Of a stretch of 60,595 nucleotides of DNA, positions 18,353 to 26,559 are shown piece after piece. Position numbers and translations under genes: made by a program. The stretch comes from Rhodospirillaceae bacterium (GTDB lineage: Bacteria > Pseudomonadota > Alphaproteobacteria > CACIAM-22H2). Location: positions 1 to 60,595 of the forward strand of contig JALHMR010000027.1 of the NCBI GenBank assembly GCA_022843945.1. The letters run 5' to 3'. Below the pieces are notes generated by a model. That model was not told the origin of the DNA. It searched no databases and was given only the letters and a program-made list of their open reading frames with translations. Position 1 is the stretch's first letter; each line of letters opens with the position of its first letter.

Positions 18353-19842
18353 GCTGCGGCCGCGACGCGGTAGCCGCTGTCGGAGGCGGCCATCTCCGTC
18401 GCGAACCGGAAATCGGTCGGATGCGCTGCATGGACCCGGTAAAGCGGCTCGCCCTTCTGAACCGGGTCTCCCACTTTCTTGAACAGATCGATGCCTGCAC
18501 CCTTGTCGGCGGGCGCGCCCGCCAGGCGGGCGATACGAGCGATCCGATAGCAATCCACGCTCTCGACAACACCGTCTCTATCGGCGCTCAGGTCGCGTGT
18601 CCGCGTTCCCAGCGCATAGGATTCCGGACTTGGCCCTTGCGCCTCGACGATGCGGCTCATCGCGCGGGCGGCGGCGCCCGTATCAAGCAGCTCGCGGGCC
18701 CGCTCATGCCCTCTGCCGCCGCGCAGCCGGGGGTCGAATTCCAGGATTCGCCCCGCCAGCAAAAGGGCGCGCTGTCTTAGATCGGCTGGCGCGGAAGGAC
18801 TATTCTCGAGCACGCGCATCACGTCGCGCGCTTCCAGGACGGGCCCTACCCCGTAGCCGACCGGCTGACGACCGTCCGTGATCTGAACTTCCAGCGTAAG
18901 GCCGGTCTGGTCACCCACAAACTCGAAGAGCTTACGCAGGCGGGCGGCCTCCAGATGAGAGCGGATCTTTGACGAAGGTCCGACGGGGATATCGACAATG
19001 AGATGGGTCGACCCGGCTGCGAGCTTCTTGGACAGGATCGAAGCCACCATCTGCTCGCGGGTATCGATACCGAGAGGGCGCTCCACTGAAATCAGGACGT
19101 CATCTGCCGGGGAGAGATTCGCCCGCCCGCCCCAGACGATACAGCCCCTGGTCCGGCTCACGATGTCCCGCATCTCGTCGGGATCGACGTCGACGCGGGC
19201 CAAGGCTTCCATCGTATCGGCCGTCCCGGCCGGCGAGGTGATCGCCCGCGACGATGTCTTGGGGATCGTCACGCCATGAGCCGCCACGATCGGCACAACG
19301 ATCATCGAGGTTCGATTTCCGGGAATTCCGCCGATGCAGTGCTTATCGACGATCGGGCGATCAGGCCAGGTCAGGCGATTTCCGACCGCGGCCATGGCCC
19401 GGGTCAGGCTCAGGACCTCGTCGGTCGTCAGGAAACTCGCCGAAGCGATCAGAAAGGCCGCGATCTCCATCTTCGAGTACCGATTCGCGGCGATGTCGCG
19501 GATGATGGCCTCGTACTCCTCGGCGGAAAGTACCCGCCCGAGAACCTTGGCCCGTATGGCGTCGCGGCTGGCCGGCGGGGCAGCCTGCGCCACGGTGACT
19601 GTCTCGCCCTCCGGGAGGCCGAGCTGATGGAATGCCTGCTCGGACAGCCCCAGCTCATCGCGGGGCAGCAGTTGCAGGTCATCGACGATATTCAGGACCG
19701 CCAGGATCGAGCGGCCGTTTTTCGACACCTCGATCTTGGCGAGACCCTGGAACTTCTCAGCTCGGTACAGCGGGCAATCGCGTGAAAGATAGGCAACGTT
19801 TTCGCGGTACGTATCCACGCCGATGCGACGAAGCTTCAACAT
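18349..19842 (-). CDS. Thymidine/AMP phosphorylase-like enzyme
   Basis: This 497-residue enzyme is of the long, archaeal-like class of the pyrimidine/AMP phosphorylase family; the classical bacterial DeoA is near 440. The extra N-terminal region (residues 1-85) precedes the helical domain. The phosphate/nucleoside site shows [21 protein letters not shown] and [20 protein letters not shown]. Long-class enzymes can phosphorolyse nucleoside 5'-monophosphates to ribose 1,5-bisphosphate. Which substrate this one uses is inferred. The ATG at 19842 is chosen where homology starts. It lies 19 bases after the FixK-like gene and overlaps the nuclease gene. Confidence 0.85.
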   Translation of the reverse strand: MLKLRRIGVDTYRENVAYLSRDCPLYRAEKFQGLAKIEVSKNGRSILAVLNIVDDLQLLPRDELGLSEQAFHQLGLPEGETVTVAQAAPPASRDAIRAKVLGRVLSAEEYEAIIRDIAANRYSKMEIAAFLIASASFLTTDEVLSLTRAMAAVGNRLTWPDRPIVDKHCIGGIPGNRTSMIVVPIVAAHGVTIPKTSSRAITSPAGTADTMEALARVDVDPDEMRDIVSRTRGCIVWGGRANLSPADDVLISVERPLGIDTREQMVASILSKKLAAGSTHLIVDIPVGPSSKIRSHLEAARLRKLFEFVGDQTGLTLEVQITDGRQPVGYGVGPVLEARDVMRVLENSPSAPADLRQRALLLAGRILEFDPRLRGGRGHERARELLDTGAAARAMSRIVEAQGPSPESYALGTRTRDLSADRDGVVESVDCYRIARIARLAGAPADKGAGIDLFKKVGDPVQKGEPLYRVHAAHPTDFRFATEMAASDSGYRVAAAA

Positions 19843-19861
19843 GTGAGGTGCTCTGACGGGG

Positions 19862-20626
19862 TTACCGCTCGCCGCAGCTGATCGTCTCCAGTTCTTCACG
19901 CTTCAGGAACACGACGTGGTTCGATGTCGGCAGATCTATGATGCGGTGGTGGCGCAGCTGGGTGAGCAGCCGGCTCACCGTTTCCACCGTGAGCCCGAGA
20001 TAGTCGGCAATGTCAGAGCGGTTCATGGGCAGGTGGACTTCGTTGTTCTCGCCCGGTGTTGCCGCGATGCTGCGGTCAGCCATACCGAGAAGAAATGTTG
20101 CCAGGCGCTCCAGGGCGCTCTTGCGACCGAGCAGTAGAAGGCGCTCCTGCGCCGCGCATAGTTCGCCGCAGACGACGCCGAAGAATCGGCGCCCTGCCGC
20201 GGGATCACGAGCCAGAAGCGCATCGAAACTGCTGCGCGAATACCGGATGAACGTCGCATCGCCGACGACTTCGACGCTCTGGCCATAGCTTTCTCCCTCG
20301 GAGAACCCGAAGTAGTCGCCAGGCAGGAGGAACTTGGTGACGTAACGCCGGCCATCGGGGAGCAACCGCACGGCGCGCAGAGCCCCGGCGACGACCTTGA
20401 AGACGTATTCGGCCGCACAGTCTTCCTCGATCACCGTCATGCCGCGCACCGCCGTCACAACCGTCCCGATTCGCTCCAGCTCGGTAGCCACATGGTCGCG
20501 TGCCGAGATCGCCGGGACAGGCCGGAGATAGGCCGGGCGCGCCGCCACCGCGCTCCGTGCTTTGCTCCCGATCGCCGCGCGAAAGCCTGATGCAGGATCT
20601 TGAGAAATTGTTGCTGCAGCTGCCAT
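19862..20626 (-). CDS. Crp/Fnr family regulator, FixK-like
   Basis: This 254-residue regulator has an Ala-rich N-terminal extension, a sensor beta-barrel ([40 protein letters not shown]), a long helix with [23 protein letters not shown] and a winged helix [21 protein letters not shown]. It has no N-terminal cysteine cluster, so it is not a direct Fe-S oxygen sensor, which fits FixK, whose level is set by FixJ. A FixJ-like site lies about 95 bases upstream. It leads the operon with the phosphorylase, nuclease and membrane genes. Confidence 0.85.
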   Translation of the reverse strand: MAAAATISQDPASGFRAAIGSKARSAVAARPAYLRPVPAISARDHVATELERIGTVVTAVRGMTVIEEDCAAEYVFKVVAGALRAVRLLPDGRRYVTKFLLPGDYFGFSEGESYGQSVEVVGDATFIRYSRSSFDALLARDPAAGRRFFGVVCGELCAAQERLLLLGRKSALERLATFLLGMADRSIAATPGENNEVHLPMNRSDIADYLGLTVETVSRLLTQLRHHRIIDLPTSNHVVFLKREELETISCGER

Positions 20627-20710
20627 CGTGGTCTCCCCTCTTCATCACCCTCTGGGGCGCGCGGGAAACCATAGGGGGCGTGGCAACGACAGAATATTTC
20701 GGAAATCTAC

Positions 20711-20730
20711 CTAGGGAATACTACGTAACC
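20711..20730 (-). promoter_or_regulatory. FixJ-type binding site upstream of the FixK-like gene
   Basis: Read on the minus strand, the segment is TTACGTAGTATTCCCTAG. TTACGTAG matches seven of eight positions of the FixJ consensus GTAMGTAG as I recall it, and the following TTCCC also resembles known fixK promoters. It lies about 85-105 bases before the FixK-like start and next to a fixJ-like gene. Confidence 0.5.
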
Positions 20731-20762
20731 ACGCGCAAGATAATTTCGCGGCCGCCCGGGTG

Positions 20763-21386
20763 TCACGGATCGGCTTTGGATCCAATTCCGACCGCCAATG
20801 CCATGCGGACAAGCTGAGACAGACTATCCGCCTGCATCTTCTTCATCAGATTGGCCCGATGGATCTCAACCGTGCGCCGACTGATGCTGAGCTGATGGGC
20901 GATGATCTTGTTTGGGCTTCCCACCACGAGTCGCTCGAGCACCTCTCGCTCGCGCGTCGTGAGAGTCGCCGCTCTCCCACTGATCTCCGACGGTACGATA
21001 TCGTTGAACTGGCCACCGCTCGCAACCGCGAGCGTCCGGCGAATAGCTTCCAAAATCGTATCCGTCGCATAAGGCTTTTCGACGAAATCCGTCGCGCCTG
21101 CCTTCATGGCTCGTACCGCCAAAGGCACGTCCCCGTGTCCTGTCACGATGATCACGGGAAGGCTGACGTTCTGCGCTCTCATCCGCTCGATGAGCGCCAG
21201 ACCATCCATGCCGGGCATGCGTACATCAACCACCCCGCAACCCGCCAAGCCCGGCCGGCACACGGTCAGAAACGCCTCGGCCGAGGGATAGGTCGCAACG
21301 GTATAGCCTTTTGCCTCCAGCAGAACCTGAAGCGAATCACGGATCGCTTCGTCGTCATCGACGATAAAGACGTTTGCGCCTCGCAT
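20763..21386 (-). CDS. fixJ: FixJ-family response regulator
   Basis: This 207-residue two-component regulator has an N-terminal receiver (FIVDDDEAIRDSL, phospho-Asp in GVVDVRMPGMDG, Thr in IIVTGHGDVP, Lys in DFVEKPYA) joined to a LuxR-type helix-turn-helix (LTTREREVLERLVVG, NKIIAHQLSISRRTVEIHRANLM-type region). In rhizobia FixL phosphorylates FixJ when oxygen is low and FixJ turns on fixK. No fixL is present in the window. The next gene downstream on the same strand is the FixK-like gene, with its own promoter gap of 136 bases. Confidence 0.88.
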   Translation of the reverse strand: MRGANVFIVDDDEAIRDSLQVLLEAKGYTVATYPSAEAFLTVCRPGLAGCGVVDVRMPGMDGLALIERMRAQNVSLPVIIVTGHGDVPLAVRAMKAGATDFVEKPYATDTILEAIRRTLAVASGGQFNDIVPSEISGRAATLTTREREVLERLVVGSPNKIIAHQLSISRRTVEIHRANLMKKMQADSLSQLVRMALAVGIGSKADP

Positions 21387-21501
21387 CAGGGGATCCCGAT
21401 GCTGGCTGTCTCAGGAAACCACATGCCTACCCCCACGGGGCAGGATTATAGCGTCACCCGGACAGGGCGCTACGCTCCGATCGGGCCCTTCCTGCCGTTT
21501 G

Positions 21502-22332
21502 TCAGTGCGACATGAGGACCGGCACGGTCATGTGCTTCAGGATGTGTAGCGTCACGCCACCGAACGTGTATTCGCGCAAGCGGGAGTGGCCGTAGCCGCC
21601 CATGACGAGCAGGTCCGCGCCGAGATCCGCGAGGCGGGACAGGATAGCGTCACCCACGTCGATGTCCTCCGCGACCGTGGACGAGGCTTCCGCCTTGACA
21701 CCGAGACGCGCCAGGTGGGTCGCAATGTCGACGCCGGGGATATGGGGGGCTTCGCCTTCCTTCGGATTGACTTCCATCACAGTGACCGACTTTGCCCGGG
21801 TCAGCAGCGGCAGGGCGTCATGCACGGCGCGTGTCGCCTCGCGGGTGCGGCTCCAGGCGACCAGGACACGCTCGCCCACGGTGGGGTACTGACCATAGCG
21901 CGGAACAACGAGGGTCGGCCGGCCGGAGCCCATGACCAGCGCTTCCGGCAGCTCGTCGGCCAACGAAGCTTCCGTGACGTCGCTAGCGCCCTGACTGACC
22001 ACGACGAGATCAGCATACCGGCTGTGAAGCAGCGCCACCGGCCCGATCTCTCCTCGGACCAGCCGCCACTCGATGCTTCGCCCGCTACGCCGGGACGCAT
22101 CATCGACGGCCTTCTTTGCCTGCTCAGCCATTTCATCGGCGGCGCGTTCCTGCCACTCGATAACCATCGGCGGAACGCCGGCGCCAAAATCCGCCGGCAC
22201 GAAAGGGAGCGCCCTCACATGGAGGGCTGTGAGATGAGCCCCGTGATTCGCCGCAAGAGAGGTCGCCACATCGAAACGGGCCGTCGCAGCCTTGGTGCCA
22301 TCCGCGTAGACGAGAATATCCTTGTAAGCCAT
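21502..22332 (-). CDS. Tandem universal stress protein
   Basis: This 276-residue protein carries two UspA-type domains. The first opens with YKDILVYADGTKAATARFDVA; the second has RVLVAWSRTREATRAVHDAL and the ATP-contact-like C-terminal MGGYGHSRLREYTFGGVTLHIL, followed by TVPVLMSH. Universal stress proteins are induced by growth arrest and low oxygen. An FNR-type box (22408-22421) is centred about 82 bases upstream of the start, so it is probably induced without oxygen. Confidence 0.9.
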   Translation of the reverse strand: MAYKDILVYADGTKAATARFDVATSLAANHGAHLTALHVRALPFVPADFGAGVPPMVIEWQERAADEMAEQAKKAVDDASRRSGRSIEWRLVRGEIGPVALLHSRYADLVVVSQGASDVTEASLADELPEALVMGSGRPTLVVPRYGQYPTVGERVLVAWSRTREATRAVHDALPLLTRAKSVTVMEVNPKEGEAPHIPGVDIATHLARLGVKAEASSTVAEDIDVGDAILSRLADLGADLLVMGGYGHSRLREYTFGGVTLHILKHMTVPVLMSH

Positions 22333-22407
22333 GTCGCCCTCCAGTTGCGGGCCCCGCTGACGGCGATGGCCCCTGGTCCAGAGAAGCGCGTCTCAAGCGG
22401 GTTGACC

Positions 22408-22421
22408 TTGACCCAGATCAA
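22408..22421. promoter_or_regulatory. FNR-type box upstream of usp
   Basis: TTGACCCAGATCAA matches nine of ten FNR consensus positions. It lies just after the stop of the gene at 22441-22974 and upstream of usp on the minus strand. Confidence 0.75.
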
Positions 22422-22440
22422 CCGGCCATCAAAGCGGCGA

Positions 22441-22974
22441 TCAGGAAACCTGGCGTAGCACGACAGGCATCCTTGCGAGCTTGGCATACAGCCGCAGCTG
22501 ATGCCGTACCGGCCACCAATCGTAGAGGAAGATCTGAAGCGGCCGCCACATCGCCACCCATCCCAAAATCAGCAATCCTTCCGCGACCATTTCCGCCGCA
22601 GCGCCGCTGGGGGGCGCGAATATCAGCTCTCGCACCACGACGCAGAGGGAAAGAAAAAGGAGACCGATAAGCAGGGCGAACCGACCCTCGCGAAACTGGA
22701 ACCGCAATCGCCTGCGGCCATCCTCCAGCCGGTAGGCGAAGTGGTTTCGGACCGCATCCTGCACGGAGCCGCTGTCCTCCAGCGCCAGCTGGTCTTCGGG
22801 CAGCTCTATGAGGAGCGAGAGAGGCTGCGGCAAGGGTATCTCATCCACGGAGCCGACGATGTAGTCCTCGGCGTCCTTGTCGAGCTCCTTTTCGTGAAAC
22901 GGCGAGGAATCGAGCGAGTTGAAAAGCTGGCCAAGCGTCTGCAGGCGGATTTTTACTGCGGACGTCGCTTCCAT
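22441..22974 (-). CDS. Conserved membrane protein of unknown function
   Basis: This 177-residue protein starts with a soluble conserved-looking part (KIRLQTLGQLFNSLDSSPFHEKEL, DAEDYIVGSVDEIP) followed by two membrane segments (FALLIGLLFLSLCVVV and EGLLILGWVAMWRPLQIFLY). I recall similar genes as conserved hypotheticals that sit with stress and oxygen-response clusters, but no function is known to me. ATG 22974 is chosen; ATG 22998 is possible. It follows the zeta-like gene by 45 bases and is probably the third gene of the cytochrome c operon. Confidence 0.7.
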   Translation of the reverse strand: MEATSAVKIRLQTLGQLFNSLDSSPFHEKELDKDAEDYIVGSVDEIPLPQPLSLLIELPEDQLALEDSGSVQDAVRNHFAYRLEDGRRRLRFQFREGRFALLIGLLFLSLCVVVRELIFAPPSGAAAEMVAEGLLILGWVAMWRPLQIFLYDWWPVRHQLRLYAKLARMPVVLRQVS

Positions 22975-23019
22975 CACTGGCCTTGTTGCAGAGAACACAC
23001 CCCTTCTCCGAGGCTGGCC

Positions 23020-23328
23020 TCAGCCCTCCCAATCGTGATGCTTGGTAGCCAAGAGCAGCTCCATCTGCTGATGGACTTCCTCGACGCTTACGGCCTCCCC
23101 ATGGTTCGCCAGATCGCTGGCAATTTTCCTCGCAACTTCGTCCGCCTCCACTTTCTCGATATCTATCCGGACAACGGACCTGGCATAGGACTCGGCCTCC
23201 AGCGCCACCAAGCCCATCGTGCTCGCGGCCCATAGCCCGATCAGCTTGCTCTGCCGGGCATGCACCACGCGCGGCGACGTCCGGTCTGGCGCAAAACTCT
23301 GGGCAGAACTCTTCGTGCGCTTGTCCAT
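23020..23328 (-). CDS. DUF1476 protein, F1-ATPase zeta-subunit-like paralogue
   Basis: This 102-residue helical protein matches the DUF1476 pattern of the alphaproteobacterial ATP synthase inhibitor subunit zeta: RQSKLIGLWAASTMGL, EAESYARSVVRIDIE, EVARKIASDLANHGEAVSVEEVHQ-type helices and a final QMELLLATKHHDW. In classical zeta the N-terminus (a TTFDDRE-type start) is the part that blocks F1. Here residues 1-25 are quite different (MDKRTKSSAQSFAPDRTSPR), so it may inhibit differently or bind another target. It is encoded 23 bases after a small cytochrome c, downstream of a perfect FNR-type box, so it is probably made under anoxia. Confidence 0.7.
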   Translation of the reverse strand: MDKRTKSSAQSFAPDRTSPRVVHARQSKLIGLWAASTMGLVALEAESYARSVVRIDIEKVEADEVARKIASDLANHGEAVSVEEVHQQMELLLATKHHDWEG

Positions 23329-23351
23329 GACGGGCGCGCGCCCTGTCGTGG

Positions 23352-23681
23352 CTAGTTGTTGAGCCGCAGGCTACGAACGTAGCTGACGACATGGTCTGCA
23401 TCCTCAGGAGACAGGATCACGCTTGGCATGCGGGGGTGCGGCGTCTTCAGGAATACCCGGAGACTCTCGTCGGTGATTGTCGGATCGCGTGCGATAGTAA
23501 TGAAGGCCGGCGCCGCGTCCGTGGCCGGCCGGGATTGAGCCTCGGAAACAGCGTGACATCCGGCACATTGCCGTATCGCCACTGAAAGCCCGGTCACCCG
23601 ATCGCTTGCGCGGTCGTCTGCCGCCGCCGAGCCTGAAGCCAGCCCAAGCAACAGGACTATCACCTGACGATGAACTCTCAT
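23352..23681 (-). CDS. Small periplasmic class I cytochrome c
   Basis: This 109-residue protein has a signal peptide (VIVLLLGLASGSAAAD), a haem-binding CAGCH (Cys39-Cys42-His43) and a distal Met in HPRMPSVILSPEDADHVVSYVRSL, the usual end of small c-type cytochromes. It probably carries electrons in the periplasm, for example toward cbb3 oxidase or nitrite reductase; the partner is inferred. A perfect FNR-type box is centred about 41 bases before the start codon. It is the first gene of an operon with the zeta-like gene. Confidence 0.88.
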   Translation of the reverse strand: MRVHRQVIVLLLGLASGSAAADDRASDRVTGLSVAIRQCAGCHAVSEAQSRPATDAAPAFITIARDPTITDESLRVFLKTPHPRMPSVILSPEDADHVVSYVRSLRLNN

Positions 23682-23715
23682 GCCGACTATGTGCCCCAGT
23701 TCTTGGATTTTTGGC

Positions 23716-23729
23716 TTGATTCAGATCAA
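23716..23729. promoter_or_regulatory. Perfect FNR-type box, divergent
   Basis: TTGATTCAGATCAA matches all ten FNR consensus positions. It lies between the cytochrome c operon (minus strand, start 23681) and the P-type ATPase (plus strand, start 23861). A class II promoter on the plus strand would start RNA near 23764, at the first hairpin of the leader described next. Confidence 0.85.
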
Positions 23730-23763
23730 TGTCGCAAAGTGAACCGGGCCCTAGGGTTACCCT

Positions 23764-23843
23764 GCCATCCCGTGATGGCGCTAGCAGCGCTTGCTGTAAA
23801 GCCGGGCCTCCGCGCGTTCCTCCCCCAGCGCGGAGGCCCTTTT
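23764..23843 (+). ncRNA. Structured leader or small RNA ending in an intrinsic terminator
   Basis: Three hairpins follow one another: GCCATC-CCGT-GATGGC at 23764-23779, a smaller AGCA/TGCT element around 23783-23795, and the terminator at 23804-23839. There is no upstream plus-strand gene, so RNA ending here must begin in the 23730-23770 region behind the FNR box. It may be an attenuator of the downstream ATPase or a free sRNA of about 80 bases. The start is inferred from FNR-site spacing. Confidence 0.45.
23804..23843 (+). terminator. Strong intrinsic terminator 18 bases before the P-type ATPase start
   Basis: GGGCCTCCGCGC and GCGCGGAGGCCC form a perfect 12-base-pair stem with a 12-base loop, followed by TTTT. 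The T-run lies on the plus strand only, so it acts on RNA going toward the ATPase gene. Confidence 0.8.
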
Positions 23844-23860
23844 GATTTCAGGGACCGGTT

Positions 23861-26434
23861 GTGCGTGACAGCGACCTAAAGCCGACGCCGGAACAGGGGC
23901 TGCAGCCAAAAGGCCTGTCCGCCGGGGAGGCCGCCTCCCGTTTGCGCCGATACGGTGCCAATGAGCTTCCGACCGGCAGGCGGCGCGATCTTCACAGGAT
24001 CGTCGCCGATACCCTCGGCGAACCCCTTTTGCTTCTCCTTCTCGCCGCGAGCGGCATTTACTTCATTATCGGCGATGTTCACGAGGCCGCGATGCTCCTC
24101 GCTCTCGGAATCGTCAACGTCGCTCTCGTCGTCTACCAGGAGCAGAAGACGGAGCGAACCCTGGAGTCATTGCGCGATCTGTCCAGCCCTCGCGCCCTCG
24201 TGATCCGGGACGGTGAGCGCCAACGCATCCCCGGGCGCGACGTCGTGCCTGACGATGTCCTCGTCCTCTCGGAGGGTGACCGCGTCGCCGCCGACGCCAC
24301 CCTGCTTTCCTGCGCCAATCTGGCAGCTGACGAATCCCTGCTGACGGGCGAGTCCGTGCCCGTGCGCAAGGTGGCGGCCACCGGGGAACCGGCAACGGGT
24401 CGACCCGGCGGAGATGATCTGCCATGGGTATTTTCCGGCAGCCTGATCGTCGCCGGACACGGCTTGGCGCGTGTCACACGCACGGGAGCGGACACCGAGA
24501 TCGGCAACATCGGGAAGTCGCTGGCGGGGCTCGAGCCGGAGAAGACGCGCCTGCGCCGCGTCACGGCCCGCTTGACGCGAAACGTTGCGTTGCTTGCCGT
24601 TGCGGTCAGCCTGCTGGTCATTCTCCTCCATGGGCTGCGTTCCAATGATTGGCTTGCCGCCGCGCTCGCTGGCATCACGATCGCGATGTCGATGCTACCG
24701 GAGGAAATCCCGGTGGTTCTCACGATATTTCTGACCCTGGGCGCCTGGCGCATCTCACGCCGCCATGTTCTGGCGCGCCGCGCGGCCGCCATCGAGACGC
24801 TCGGCGCAGCCACTGTTCTGTGCACTGACAAGACCGGTACGCTGACATTGAATCGGATGTCCATCGCTCATCTGTGGACGCCGTCGCGATCAGCCGCTTT
24901 GAAGGAAGAGCATCCCGAGCTTCCCCTCGAGCTGCGCGAACTCGTCGAACTCGGCGCTGCAGCCTGCGATCCGCATCCCGCCGACCCGATGGAGCGCGCC
25001 TTTCATCGACTCGCCGAGACCGTCCACTGGCGAAACACGGCGCGCCTGGAGCGCGAATACGGGCTGACGAAGGAGTTGCTGGCGGTCGCCTATGCCTGGA
25101 GCCACGACGACAATGAACCGCTGACCATTGCCGCCAAAGGCGCGCCTGAAGCGATCATCGACTTATGCGGACTCCATGATGCCGAGCGGGCCGTCGTCCT
25201 GGCCCAGGTCGCGGACATGGCGGCCCGTGGCCTGCGCGTTCTTGGCGTCGCGCGGGCCGAGCATAAGGGCGCGCTGCCGGAAAGTCCGCGGGGCTTCGCC
25301 TTGCGCTTTGTCGGGCTGGTTGGTCTCGAAGATCCCGTACGCCGTACGGTCCCCGCCGCCGTCGCGGATTGCCGCCGCGCCGGAATCAGCGTGATCATGA
25401 TCACCGGCGACTATCCGGTGACAGCCCTGGCCATCGCGGCGCAGGCCGGCATCGATTCGGCCGGTGGCGTGGTCACCGGCCCCGAACTGGCGGCCATGAG
25501 CGACGGCGAGTTGGCGAACCGCCTGACCACGGCGCGGGTGTTTGCGCGCGTATTGCCCGAGCAGAAGCTGCGGATCGTCAACGCCCTGAAGGCGGCGGGC
25601 GAGATCGCCGCCATGACGGGCGACGGCGTCAACGACGCTCCGGCTCTCAAGGCTGCGAATATCGGCATTGCCATGGGTGGGCGGGGCACCGACGTCGCCC
25701 GCGAGGCGGCCGGCCTGGTCCTGCTCGATGACGCGTTCGAATCCATTGTCGCGGCCATTCGGCTGGGGCGGCGTATCTTCGACAATCTGCGGAAGGCGTT
25801 CTCCTATATCTTTGCGGTCCACGTTCCGATTGCGGGCCTCGCCATCATTCCGCTCGTGGTGGGCTGGCCGATCGTTTTCTTTCCCGTCCACATCCTGTTT
25901 CTCGAGTTCATCATCGATCCTATCTGCTCCATCGTCTTCGAGGCGGAACCCGAGGAGCCGGACATCATGGAGCGGCCTCCGCGCGACCCTGAAGCCCCGC
26001 TTTTCGGCTTCCGTGAAGTGACCTTCGGCCTGCTGCAGGGGCTCTGCGGCCTGGCTGCCGTCCTGGCGGCCTTCGCTTTCGCCCTCCATGGCGGTGCGCA
26101 GGACGCAGAAGCGCGAACCGTGGCCTTCACGACGCTTGTCGGTGTCAATATCGTTCTCGTGCTGTCCAACCGATCCTGGTATCGGCCCGCCTACCAGTCG
26201 GTCGGTCGCCGCAATGTCATGCTCTGGTGGGTTCTGGGGGTTACACTGGTGATCCTGAGCGCGGCCGTGTTCGCACCGGTCGTGGCCGCGCTTTTCCGCT
26301 TCGCCATTCCCCGGGCGGAGAACTTCGCCGTCATCGGAGTCGCTATCGGCGCCGCCTTCGTTTTGATCGAGATGCTGAAGCTCGCTCGATACCTCACCCG
26401 TCAATGGCATCCCTTCGTGGCCCCGCGGCAATAG
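23861..26434 (+). CDS. Cation-transporting P-type ATPase (P2-like)
   Basis: This 857-residue pump has an N-terminal cation-ATPase domain (GLSAGEAASRLRRYGANELP), the actuator motif LLTGESVPVRK, the M4 ion site SMLPEEIPVVLT, the phosphorylation site CTDKTGTLTLNR, the hinge GDGVNDAPALKAANIGIAMG and C-terminal membrane helices. It lacks metal-binding CPC and HMA motifs, so it is a Ca/Mg/monovalent-type pump rather than a heavy-metal one. The mycobacterial DosR-regulon pump CtpF is a functional analogue to consider. Start is GTG 23861 with AGGGA upstream. The leader terminator indicates attenuated expression. Confidence 0.88.
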   Translation: MRDSDLKPTPEQGLQPKGLSAGEAASRLRRYGANELPTGRRRDLHRIVADTLGEPLLLLLLAASGIYFIIGDVHEAAMLLALGIVNVALVVYQEQKTERTLESLRDLSSPRALVIRDGERQRIPGRDVVPDDVLVLSEGDRVAADATLLSCANLAADESLLTGESVPVRKVAATGEPATGRPGGDDLPWVFSGSLIVAGHGLARVTRTGADTEIGNIGKSLAGLEPEKTRLRRVTARLTRNVALLAVAVSLLVILLHGLRSNDWLAAALAGITIAMSMLPEEIPVVLTIFLTLGAWRISRRHVLARRAAAIETLGAATVLCTDKTGTLTLNRMSIAHLWTPSRSAALKEEHPELPLELRELVELGAAACDPHPADPMERAFHRLAETVHWRNTARLEREYGLTKELLAVAYAWSHDDNEPLTIAAKGAPEAIIDLCGLHDAERAVVLAQVADMAARGLRVLGVARAEHKGALPESPRGFALRFVGLVGLEDPVRRTVPAAVADCRRAGISVIMITGDYPVTALAIAAQAGIDSAGGVVTGPELAAMSDGELANRLTTARVFARVLPEQKLRIVNALKAAGEIAAMTGDGVNDAPALKAANIGIAMGGRGTDVAREAAGLVLLDDAFESIVAAIRLGRRIFDNLRKAFSYIFAVHVPIAGLAIIPLVVGWPIVFFPVHILFLEFIIDPICSIVFEAEPEEPDIMERPPRDPEAPLFGFREVTFGLLQGLCGLAAVLAAFAFALHGGAQDAEARTVAFTTLVGVNIVLVLSNRSWYRPAYQSVGRRNVMLWWVLGVTLVILSAAVFAPVVAALFRFAIPRAENFAVIGVAIGAAFVLIEMLKLARYLTRQWHPFVAPRQ

Positions 26435-26487
26435 CGGCCGCCTCCAACACCAGCCGCTGCTATTGAAAGCCCGCAGGGAGCGGGCGC

Positions 26488-26501
26488 TTGACCCAGATCA
26501 A
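26488..26501. promoter_or_regulatory. FNR-type box upstream of CBS-BON gene
   Basis: TTGACCCAGATCAA (nine of ten positions) is centred about 65 bases before the ATG at 26560. The four-base spacer CCAG equals that of the box at 22408. Confidence 0.75.
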
Positions 26502-26559
26502 TGCCGCGGATGTCGCTTCGTTTAGGAAATAGTGCGTCGAGTTCTCAAAGGAGATAGTC

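Noticed and set aside
23670-23879. 69-residue plus-strand ORF across the FNR box and leader terminator
   Set aside because: It crosses a clear regulatory box and terminator hairpin, has no ribosome site and no motif.
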